Made by a program: the position numbers and the translations under genes
NCBI GenBank assembly: GCA_903892415.1
Contig: CAITIQ010000369.1
Span: forward strand, 62,001-126,000
DNA: 64,000 nucleotides
Reading direction: 5' to 3'
From: an uncultured delta proteobacterium
GTDB taxonomy: Bacteria; Myxococcota_A; Polyangia; Polyangiales; Polyangiaceae
In this document: piece after piece, positions 34,370-41,596 of the stretch
How positions within the stretch are numbered: the stretch's first letter is position 1
Layout: each line of letters opens with the position of its first letter
The notes under the pieces: model-generated
The model's database searches: none
What the model was told of the DNA's origin: nothing
Seen by the model: the letters and a program-made list of their open reading frames with translations, nothing else

Positions 34370-35692
34370 ATGGTGGCTGGGATTGGGCTCACGGTAACCT
34401 TGCGGCTTCGGATGGGATCTCACGATGCTCACTACGCTGGTGAGCTCGTGGATGGCGCGAGAATGCTTGCGCTGTTCGGAGATGTCGCTACGGAACTTTT
34501 GATTCGGCTCGATGGCGACGAAGGCCTCTTTCGTGCCTATGAGCTGGTCGAGTTTCTGGCGCCTGTCTACGCCGGGGACTACATCGAGGCGACGGGCGTC
34601 ATCACCCGCGTCGGCAACACGAGCCGAACCATCGCCTTCGAAGCGCGAAAGGTCGTCCGCAATTGCCGGAATCCCGAGCTCGCTGTCTCGGCCGCCGACG
34701 CGCTGTCCGAGCCCACGGTCGTGTGCCGCGCCGTTGGTACGTGCGTGGTGCCGAAGGAGCTGCAACGCAAGGTGGACTTGGTGCTACCGGCGCTCTCGGC
34801 GCAGGCCCCTTCACACGCCGAGCTACCTGAGCCGCGTCCTCTGATCACCCCGCCGCCCCGCGTGGTGGTCACGCCGCCGCCGTCGGATTTGATCCTCACC
34901 GCTGCCATCGTCGGTGCCGAGGTGACGCGCAAAGACACGCCGCACCTGCCGATCACCGCCCAAGAAATCGCAGATGAAGCGGCTCGCTGCCGCGACGCTG
35001 GCGCATCGGTCATTCACCTGCACGTGCGCACCGCGGACGGCTCGCCGTCCCAAAGCAGCGAGCTCTTCCAAGCGGCGATCGATGCGATTCGCGCGAAGAC
35101 CGACGTGATCATCCAAACCTCCACCGGCGGCGCTGTCGGCATGTCGATCGAGGAGCGCAGCGGGCCACTCGCGTGCAAGCCGGAGATGGCCACCCTCAAC
35201 TGCGGCACGCTCAATTTCGGAGATGACGTATTCGTCAATACGCGCCCGCAGATCCGGGAACTCGCGCTCAAGATTCGTGAGTCGGGCAGCGTGGCCGAGC
35301 TCGAATGTTATGAGATCGGCCATCTCGATGAAGCGCTGCTGCTGGTGAAAGAGGGCGTGCTGCAAGGCCCACTTCACTTCCAATTCGTGCTCGGTATTCG
35401 TGGTGGCGCCGGTGCTCGTGAAGACGTGCTGCGCTTTCTGGTGTCGCAAGTTCCAAGCGGCGCGACCTGGGGCGTTGCCGCCGTTGGCCGTTTCCAACGG
35501 CCCATGACTGAGTTGGCCATCAAGCTGGGTGGCCACGCGCGGCTCGGGCTCGAGGACAACATCTACTTGGAGAAGGGCGTCCTCGCTGAAGGCAGTGCGC
35601 CATTGGTCGCGCGCGCGGCTGCCTTTGCGCGCGAGGTCGGCCGCGACGTGGTAGGGCCTGACCGAGCGCGCTCGTTGCTCGGTCTACGCTGA
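34370..35692 (+). CDS. Fusion of 3-aminobutyryl-CoA ammonia lyase and 3-keto-5-aminohexanoate cleavage enzyme
   Basis: 440 residues from the ATG at 34370 (GTG at 34373 is as good). The N-terminal about 130 residues are a Kal-type hotdog ammonia lyase: [46 protein letters not shown] and [16 protein letters not shown] Pro-rich linker (about residues 145-165) leads to a BKACE/Kce domain: [13 protein letters not shown], zinc-site [41 protein letters not shown]. In lysine fermentation Kce converts 3-keto-5-aminohexanoate and acetyl-CoA into aminobutyryl-CoA and acetoacetate, and Kal removes ammonia to give crotonyl-CoA, so the fusion would channel the intermediate. Other pathway genes are not in the window. 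Confidence 0.85.
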   Translation: MVAGIGLTVTLRLRMGSHDAHYAGELVDGARMLALFGDVATELLIRLDGDEGLFRAYELVEFLAPVYAGDYIEATGVITRVGNTSRTIAFEARKVVRNCRNPELAVSAADALSEPTVVCRAVGTCVVPKELQRKVDLVLPALSAQAPSHAELPEPRPLITPPPRVVVTPPPSDLILTAAIVGAEVTRKDTPHLPITAQEIADEAARCRDAGASVIHLHVRTADGSPSQSSELFQAAIDAIRAKTDVIIQTSTGGAVGMSIEERSGPLACKPEMATLNCGTLNFGDDVFVNTRPQIRELALKIRESGSVAELECYEIGHLDEALLLVKEGVLQGPLHFQFVLGIRGGAGAREDVLRFLVSQVPSGATWGVAAVGRFQRPMTELAIKLGGHARLGLEDNIYLEKGVLAEGSAPLVARAAAFAREVGRDVVGPDRARSLLGLR

Positions 35693-35703
35693 AGCGAGCT
35701 GAC

Positions 35704-37716
35704 GTGTCGTCCTCTGGGTCGCCGGTGGAAGCGTCGTCCCGCGGGCGGTTGGCGTATCTCCTCTCGCGCGCTCCCGCGGTGCTGTTTGCGGGTGTCGCGG
35801 TGGCTGCGCTGGCCGGGCGCCTTCCAGAGCCAACGCCCGAGGACGTGAAGTCGGCGCTGAGCAAAAAGCTAGGCGTCGATGCGGTGATCCAAGATTTCGT
35901 ATGGTTGCCTTCGCAAGGTCGCACGGCGGATTTGTTCGCTGGACGCGAGGTCGTCTTTCTCGCACGTACCTCAGCAGAATCCACGGTCGACGCCTATCGC
36001 GCCAAGGTGCGGCTCACGACGTGGGGGCATCCGCTTGGTGCGCACGAGCTGACTCCCATCTTGCCAACCGCGCTCGCCGAAGAGACGGGCCTCGTTGCGC
36101 AAGACCAGCATTTTGCTTTCCGCGTCGAGCGGGAAGGGGTGCTGCAGACGATCGTGCTCGGTTCGGCGGCGGAGCATGAAGCCGTTTCGATCTTACCGCT
36201 CGCCGCTCCAGTAGCAGGCGCGCGCATGGAGGTCGCAGAGGGCAAGCTGGTAGCGCTCTACGCGAACGAAGGCCTAACGTTCACGATCGGTTCGGAGGGG
36301 CCATTCCGCAGGCTTGCGGCCAATGCGAGCAGCGATCCTACTGCAGCGATCGTATCGGCTCGGACGCCGAGCGCGGAGGCCACGAGCTTCGACGGTCTCG
36401 TCGCCGACGTGGAGCTCGTTGCAGGGCACCCGGCGGTGGGCTCGCGAGGGAAGGGCGATGCTGGCCTCACCCTTTTCGATGGTCGGCAGTTGCGCTTTTT
36501 GCTGGTTCAAGGTTGGCAGACCAGCACGTCGACGGGCTTTCGGCCCACCGGGCGTCCACCCGCGAGCGCGCCGATGCCGGTGGCGGCGTACGTGTTGCGT
36601 GGTCTCGTCGGTGGCGGTCGCAGCGGCACCAACGCACTTACACCGATCGCTCCAAACGTGCCGGTCCTTGCGAGTTCCGAGGGCAAGCTGTTCGTGGCCG
36701 CGGGGGAGGCCGCCCTGGACGGTCAATCGCTCGACGCGGTCATGCCGTTCATCAGTGGGCAAGGCGCGAGCGAGGGCGTCGTTTCATATTGCGCAACAAA
36801 AGACGGGCATCTTGCGATCGCCTGGGGCGGCTCCTCAACTGACGCTGAAGGCCAGCTGCCCGCCTCGTGCAGCTCCGCGATCACTCTGCCTGGTCGCGTT
36901 GAACGACTTCCCGACCCCGCCGCCGTCGCAGCCAGCGGTAACGCCGAACCTGTGCTCTACCTGTTCCCCGTCAGCCACGAGCCGTCGATCAAGCTCGAGC
37001 AGGGCAGCTGGAAAGCCCAGCTGGAGGGCGCCTCCGCGCCCACCTTTCTCCCCGCGTTGCACCAAGCCGAGGCGGAGGCCTTCGGTACGCGCGTCCAGCT
37101 CCTCTCGGTCGACCTGAAGCGCTACGAGCTGCGGTTGGTCGTGGGCAGCAGCGAGAAGTCGCACCGTTTGGGGGGCAAATTCGAGCTTGGCGTTCCAGCC
37201 TCGATGCAGGCTCGAGCGTTGTTCCAACTCCCGCTCGGAGTAGGCAAACGCAAACGGCCACGGGGGTTGCGCAGCTTCGGCAACCTTGGGCACGCGTTTT
37301 CATCGGTGGAGGGGGTGCTCGAGGTGGGGGCAGGGTTCGGTCGCGTGCAAGCGGGTCGAGATCAGCCCATCTGTGAAGTGAAGGGCGCTTGCGCCTACGA
37401 CTCGACCGAGCTCCCTCTCAGCGTCGACGACGGCGCGTCGACTGACGCCTCTCGCCAACGTGGGCCGCTTCAGTCGCGCGCCGACCTTTGTTCCCTTGCC
37501 GATGGTCACCTCATGGTCGCGCTTTCGGAGTTCGATAGTCACGAGGCGAACGCCACCGTGCTCGCTCAACTCGGTTGTGCACGGGCCGTCATGGTCGACC
37601 GCGGCTCGGAGCCCCCCGTCCGTTTCGTACCCCTGGCAGGGCCTGTCCCGAGTTCGGAGGACACCTTGTTGGTTGCTTTCGAGCGGGCCCTTTTGGGCAA
37701 CGTTTCAGCCCCCTAG
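35704..37716 (+). CDS. Large membrane-anchored or exported protein, possible NAGPA-like fold
   Basis: 670 residues from a GTG at 35704. A hydrophobic N-terminal segment (LLSRAPAVLFAGVAVAALAG) acts as signal or anchor, and the rest is extracytoplasmic and beta-rich. Near the C-terminus LCSLADGHLMVALSEFDSHE, then TVLAQLGCARAVMVDRG, resembles the end of phosphodiester-glycosidase (NAGPA) domains, where a GGGS turn normally follows; that turn is altered here. Catalytic residues cannot be confirmed. It begins 11 bases after the Kal-Kce gene and may be cotranscribed, though no functional link is obvious. Confidence 0.55.
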   Translation: MSSSGSPVEASSRGRLAYLLSRAPAVLFAGVAVAALAGRLPEPTPEDVKSALSKKLGVDAVIQDFVWLPSQGRTADLFAGREVVFLARTSAESTVDAYRAKVRLTTWGHPLGAHELTPILPTALAEETGLVAQDQHFAFRVEREGVLQTIVLGSAAEHEAVSILPLAAPVAGARMEVAEGKLVALYANEGLTFTIGSEGPFRRLAANASSDPTAAIVSARTPSAEATSFDGLVADVELVAGHPAVGSRGKGDAGLTLFDGRQLRFLLVQGWQTSTSTGFRPTGRPPASAPMPVAAYVLRGLVGGGRSGTNALTPIAPNVPVLASSEGKLFVAAGEAALDGQSLDAVMPFISGQGASEGVVSYCATKDGHLAIAWGGSSTDAEGQLPASCSSAITLPGRVERLPDPAAVAASGNAEPVLYLFPVSHEPSIKLEQGSWKAQLEGASAPTFLPALHQAEAEAFGTRVQLLSVDLKRYELRLVVGSSEKSHRLGGKFELGVPASMQARALFQLPLGVGKRKRPRGLRSFGNLGHAFSSVEGVLEVGAGFGRVQAGRDQPICEVKGACAYDSTELPLSVDDGASTDASRQRGPLQSRADLCSLADGHLMVALSEFDSHEANATVLAQLGCARAVMVDRGSEPPVRFVPLAGPVPSSEDTLLVAFERALLGNVSAP

Positions 37717-37803
37717 TTCGACTGCTCTCCTTGGGCCAAGCCGCCTGGTCGCGTCTCGACGCTGACCAGGCGTTGTCGTTTGTTCACCATGCAAGCCTGC
37801 GCA

Positions 37804-37835
37804 TGCATGCACGTTGGCATGCACATAAACTGTGC
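37804..37835. promoter_or_regulatory. Nested inverted repeats upstream of pil operon
   Basis: TGCATGC-N6-GCATGCA (37804-37823) overlaps GCACA-N5-TGTGC (37821-37835). Two abutting dyads suggest binding sites for dimeric regulators or a structured leader. No known regulator is adjacent. Confidence 0.45.
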
Positions 37836-37894
37836 AGTGTGCGTTCGTACAGACGTCGACTTAGCAGGTTTGATCCGACCATGTATGCTTAGGT

Positions 37895-37910
37895 AAGATA
37901 TCTATATCTT
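37895..37910. promoter_or_regulatory. AT-rich palindrome upstream of pil operon
   Basis: AAGATATCTATATCTT has perfect 7-base arms around a 2-base centre inside an AT-rich island. It may be an operator or part of a promoter; no consensus match is claimed. Confidence 0.4.
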
Positions 37911-38409
37911 GAGACGCGTGTCAATTGCCGTAGTTATTTCAATATATTGGCACTTCGATATGTAGTCATAAACGACCGCATTGGGGCGAGCGGCCCTACT
38001 CGCTGCGAATTCGCATTCACGGAGGCAATCGACCTAACTCGTGGGCGGCCGCCTTGGGCAGAGCACTGAACGAGCGAGTCTCAGCGATGGATGAACAGGC
38101 CTGAGCACGAATCGTCCAGCTGGGCTTGTTGAGTGTCAGCCGATGCTCGCCGCTTCTCCGAGCACAGCTCCGCCGATCCACGTCTCGCTTGATTGTGCAG
38201 ATTGGAGTCGAGTTGATCGCGATGGCTCGGCTTCGCTGCCGCTAACGCACTCCGCTGCGTGTCCTGGCGGAGGCGCTTTCTGCCGCTAGAGTTCAACTTC
38301 GTTTCGCGGATTCTTGGCCGCGTAGTGGGGGGCGCGCATACGATGATTCTCGCGACGCCTCTCTCACGACCAATGCGGTCACCGGTGTCACGCAAATCGA
38401 GGAAGAAAC

Positions 38410-39465
38410 ATGTCCGAAGGGAAGAATCTGGTCGGCGTCGATATCGGGACGAGTTCGATCAAAGTCTGTCAGCTCAAGGACACCCGCAAAGGCCCGCGGT
38501 TGGTCAAACTCGGGTACACCCCGCTTCCTCGCCAGACGATTGTTGACGGTCACATCCTCAACGCCTCCGCGGTCGTGGAGGCGCTGAATCGCGTCTTCAC
38601 CGAGGCGAAGATCAAGGACCGCGACGTTGCGTTGAGCATCAGCGGGCAAGCGGTGATCATTCGAAAGATCACCGTGCCGATGATGACCCCCGCGGAGTTG
38701 GATGAGCAAATCCAGTGGGAGGCCGAGCAGCACATTCCCTTCGACATCAAAGACGTTCACGTCGACTACGAAGTGCTCCGCCGCAGGCCAGAGGCCGGCC
38801 AGATGGACTTGCTCCTGGTGGCAGCCAAACGCGAAGAGGTCGCCGACTACACGGACATTGCTCGCCAAGCGAAGCTACGACCGGTGGTCGTCGATATCGA
38901 CGCGTTCACGGTGCAGAACATCTTCGAGTTCAACCGTGGTTTGCCGCCCGACCAGACGTTCGCGATCATCAACGTCGGCGCGAGTCTTGCCAGCATCAAC
39001 ATCATTTCCAAAGAGGCCAGCGCCTTCACCCGCGACATCGCCAACGGCGGAAACTACATCAGCGAGCAGATTCAGAAGCAACTCGGCGTTCCGTTTGAAC
39101 AAGCCGAGGAATTCAAAGTCATGGTCTCGGCTGGCACCAGTCCCAACCCGCAGATCGGTTCAATCATCGACACCGTGTGCGACAGCATTGCTGGCGAGAT
39201 TCAACGCAGCCTCGACTTCTTTCACGCCACGAGCGGCGAGCCGGAGATGCACCGCATTTTTCTAACGGGTGGCTCGTCGAACCTGCCGCAGTTGATGAAC
39301 GCCATCGGCCGGCGTGCGCGCGTGGGCGTTGAACTCATCCCGCCACTGGAACGGATTCCGATTGAGGGCAAAGATGTAAACCCTCAATTGCTTCAAGCAC
39401 GCGCAGCCCAACTGTGCGTCGCATTGGGTCTTTCGATGCGTAAGGACCGGGAGCGTCGCCTGTGA
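38410..39465 (+). CDS. pilM: Type IV pilus inner-membrane platform protein PilM
   Basis: 351 residues, actin-like ASKHA fold: GVDIGTSSIKVCQL at the N-terminus, AIINVGASLASINII, and IFLTGGSSNLPQLMNAIGRR near the end. GAGGAAG lies ahead of the ATG. Cytoplasmic; it binds the N-terminal tail of PilN and links the pilus alignment complex to the motor. First gene of pilMNOP(Q), transcribed from the structured upstream region. Length and motifs are normal for PilM. Confidence 0.95.
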   Translation: MSEGKNLVGVDIGTSSIKVCQLKDTRKGPRLVKLGYTPLPRQTIVDGHILNASAVVEALNRVFTEAKIKDRDVALSISGQAVIIRKITVPMMTPAELDEQIQWEAEQHIPFDIKDVHVDYEVLRRRPEAGQMDLLLVAAKREEVADYTDIARQAKLRPVVVDIDAFTVQNIFEFNRGLPPDQTFAIINVGASLASINIISKEASAFTRDIANGGNYISEQIQKQLGVPFEQAEEFKVMVSAGTSPNPQIGSIIDTVCDSIAGEIQRSLDFFHATSGEPEMHRIFLTGGSSNLPQLMNAIGRRARVGVELIPPLERIPIEGKDVNPQLLQARAAQLCVALGLSMRKDRERRL

Positions 39466-40130
39466 TTCGTGTCAATTTATTACCCCAGAAAAAACGTGCT
39501 GAGCGTTCAGCCGGTGGTGCCGTCGAGAGCTCTGGCGGTCAGCGCTGGCTCTTGGTCGTACTCGGCGTCGTCCTGCTGGAGATCATTGGCTTCTTGTTCT
39601 TTCACCAAACGAAGACCAAGGACCTACAGACCCAGGCGTCAAAAAATGCCGAGCTCGACGGGCAGATCGCAACGATCCGCCAGCTCGTCGTTCAGCACGA
39701 GCAGGTCAAGAAAGACCTTCTTTTGCTGAAGGACCGTGAACAGGCCATTCAGAAGCTCGAAGGAGCGAGGACGGGTCCCACCGCCGCGATGCTCGAGCTA
39801 TCGAGGATGTTGACCCCAGGCAAGGGGCCCACCGTCGATCCGGACCGCTTCCAACAGCAGACCAAGAACAACCCACTGCAGGCGATCAACCCTGGGTGGG
39901 ACCCGCATCGCGTGTGGCTTGGGAGCTTCAAAGAGAAGGGCCGCGTGGTCGAAGTGACCGGCTTTGCCCGCGACTCGACCGATGTTTCGGAACTCGCCTA
40001 CAGGCTGAAGGCCTCCTCCTACTTCTACGACGTCAAACTGTTGCCGGGTCGCAAAGACGCGGCGGGTTCCAAGTCGGCGGAAAATGTCTCGGTTGTCGCG
40101 TTTGGCATGCAATTGAAGGTGAGGTACTGA
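39462..40130 (+). CDS. pilN: Type IV pilus alignment protein PilN
   Basis: 222 residues from a GTG that overlaps the pilM stop (GTGA at 39462-39465), implying translational coupling. N-terminal PilM-binding motif MIRVNLLPQKKR, one transmembrane helix (WLLVVLGVVLLEIIGFLFF) near residue 35, then a periplasmic coiled-coil and ferredoxin-like domain. It partners with PilO. Typical length and context. Confidence 0.94.
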   Translation: MIRVNLLPQKKRAERSAGGAVESSGGQRWLLVVLGVVLLEIIGFLFFHQTKTKDLQTQASKNAELDGQIATIRQLVVQHEQVKKDLLLLKDREQAIQKLEGARTGPTAAMLELSRMLTPGKGPTVDPDRFQQQTKNNPLQAINPGWDPHRVWLGSFKEKGRVVEVTGFARDSTDVSELAYRLKASSYFYDVKLLPGRKDAAGSKSAENVSVVAFGMQLKVRY

Positions 40131-40131
40131 C

Positions 40132-40749
40132 ATGGCCCCGCGAGCACCGGGAAGCCCTCTCGGGCGACTATCCATCTCCGCAAAGATCGTCGTGGGCTTG
40201 CTGTTGGCAGGCATCGTGGCGGCGGTCTACCTCGTCGTCTTCTTTGCCGACGTAGACGGACAAATCTCTCAGGCGATTGCCTCTGAGCAGACGTTGCGCG
40301 GCGACCTTCAGAAGGCCGAAGAAGCCAAGATTGCGTATCAGCGCGATCTCGAGGACAAGACGCGAAGGCAGCAGCTAGAGCGTGAGCAACGCAAAGTCCT
40401 GCCGGATGAAGCTGAGACTCCGTCCTTTCTTGCTGCGGTCCAGGGCGTTGCAACGACCAGTGGCGTATCGCTGTCCTCGTATCAGCCCCAAGACGAGGTG
40501 ATGGACGAGTATTACATCCGCGTCCCCATGTCGTTGACCTTCGTCGGTCGATTCCATCAGGTGGCCCGGTTTCTGTTCGGGGTTGGTCAGCTGGATCGAG
40601 TGATCAACATCGAGGACATTCAGATCACCCAAACGACCGATCCGGTAACACGTGAAGTAATGCTTGAAGTGAAGTGCCTCGCAACCGCATTCCGAGCCAA
40701 AAAGGCTGGCGAAACTGGCGGTTCAAAGGCAGGTCGGGGAAGAAAATGA
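40132..40749 (+). CDS. pilO: Type IV pilus alignment protein PilO
   Basis: 205 residues starting one base after the pilN stop. One N-terminal membrane helix (ISAKIVVGLLLAGIVAAVYL), a coiled-coil (QTLRGDLQKAEEAKIAYQRD) and a periplasmic domain with VPMSLTFVGRFHQVARFLF and RVINIEDIQI. It forms heterodimers with PilN to brace the secretin and platform. The stop overlaps pilP (ATGA). Confidence 0.94.
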   Translation: MAPRAPGSPLGRLSISAKIVVGLLLAGIVAAVYLVVFFADVDGQISQAIASEQTLRGDLQKAEEAKIAYQRDLEDKTRRQQLEREQRKVLPDEAETPSFLAAVQGVATTSGVSLSSYQPQDEVMDEYYIRVPMSLTFVGRFHQVARFLFGVGQLDRVINIEDIQITQTTDPVTREVMLEVKCLATAFRAKKAGETGGSKAGRGRK

Positions 40750-41435
40750 AACAGCTCAACCTTCGGTGGAAGCGTCTTGCGCTCGCGGTCCTGATCGCTG
40801 TGCCTTTGGGCTTGATCGCCTGTGAAGACGAGGCACCTCCTGCTCCTCCCTCGGCGCCCGCGCAACCTGGTGCACCTGCGGAAGGAAGTCCCGAGGCCGC
40901 GCAGAGCGCTAGCGCTGGACCATCCGATCTGCCGCCTCTACCCGTGGCGGATTTCGCTGAGCGTGACTTCCAGGAATCTCCGGCGAATCGTGATCCCTTC
41001 AAGAACTTCACCGAGCAGTTCGATGCGCCCCTGCCGGAAAATGCGCCTAGCGACAAGCAAGAGGTCTTGGTTGGCAAGTACGCCCTCGAGGAGTTGAAGA
41101 TCGTCGGCATCGTTACTGGCACGGTCGCTCGAGTTCTCGTGCAAGATCCCACCGGGCTGGGTTGGGTCTTGCGAGTTGGGGACTTCGTGGGTCGCGAGGA
41201 GGGTGTGCGCGGCGGTCAGGGGACGACGATTCCTGTGCACTGGCGACTGGATCGGATCCGACAGAATGACGTCGTGTTCATTCGCGAGAGTCCGGACCCC
41301 TCGACCCCGGCGACCACGCGCGTGATCTCGATGCGGAGTCCCGATGAGCTGAAGCAGGAGATTCGTACCGGCATTCGCGGTACGCGGCCTGATGAAGCCC
41401 CGCCCGCTTCGAGCGCGGGGGCATCGAAGGGCTGA
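40746..41435 (+). CDS. pilP: Type IV pilus lipoprotein PilP
   Basis: 229 residues from the ATG at 40746, overlapping the pilO stop. The signal peptide ends in the lipobox LIAC at about residue 20, then a Pro/Ala linker, then the PilP core: RDPFKNF, YALEELKIVGIVTGTVARVL and DPTGLGWVLRVGDFVG. Inner-membrane lipoprotein that connects PilN/PilO to the PilQ secretin. A longer in-frame start at 40674 is not used because it would lie within pilO. Confidence 0.93.
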   Translation: MKQLNLRWKRLALAVLIAVPLGLIACEDEAPPAPPSAPAQPGAPAEGSPEAAQSASAGPSDLPPLPVADFAERDFQESPANRDPFKNFTEQFDAPLPENAPSDKQEVLVGKYALEELKIVGIVTGTVARVLVQDPTGLGWVLRVGDFVGREEGVRGGQGTTIPVHWRLDRIRQNDVVFIRESPDPSTPATTRVISMRSPDELKQEIRTGIRGTRPDEAPPASSAGASKG

Positions 41436-41447
41436 ACCGCAACGAAG

Positions 41448-41491
41448 GTAGAACGAGACCAGCCGCCTTTTGGCGGCTGGTCTCGTTCTAC
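41448..41491. terminator. Perfect 20-bp hairpin between pilP and pilQ
   Basis: Bases 41448-41467 pair without mismatch with 41472-41491 around a TTTT loop. No U tract follows, so it may be an attenuator, a processing or stability element, or a weak terminator. It lies 12 bases after the pilP stop and 105 before pilQ, an unusual place inside an otherwise tight operon. Confidence 0.7.
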
Positions 41492-41527
41492 GCTTCTACG
41501 CATTCGAGCGAACCGCTCGCTAGAAGC
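41492..41527. repeat. Second, interrupted hairpin after the pilP hairpin
   Basis: GCTTCTA (41492-41498) pairs with TAGAAGC (41521-41527), enclosing a GAGCG/CGCTC inner stem. It abuts the 20-bp hairpin, so the two could be alternative folds of one leader ahead of pilQ. Confidence 0.45.
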
Positions 41528-41596
41528 TGCAAGTGGCTCAGGATCAGCACCGAAAATTGGGCCCGAAATGAGTTGGGGTCCTAGCATCGACTGGCA

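Larger units (their letters stand above)
37717..38409. other. Long gene-free region upstream of pilM, palindrome-rich and partly AT-rich
   Basis: About 690 bases without a convincing gene. 37804-37835 and 37895-37910 hold palindromes (listed separately), with a CAATATATTG palindrome at 37940-37949. 37890-37985 is markedly AT-richer than its surroundings. 38100-38400 holds no feature I can name beyond leader sequence. A short minus-strand open frame (38081-38395) was judged spurious. This is the likely promoter and regulatory region of the pil operon. Confidence 0.55.

Noticed and set aside
37946-37965. Possible sigma54 promoter (TGGCAC near an AT-rich segment)
   Set aside because: The required GC/TTGC element at the right spacing is missing.
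38081-38395. 104-codon minus-strand open frame in the pilM leader region
   Set aside because: No ribosome site, odd Arg/Ser/Thr-rich composition and no motif. Left as non-coding.
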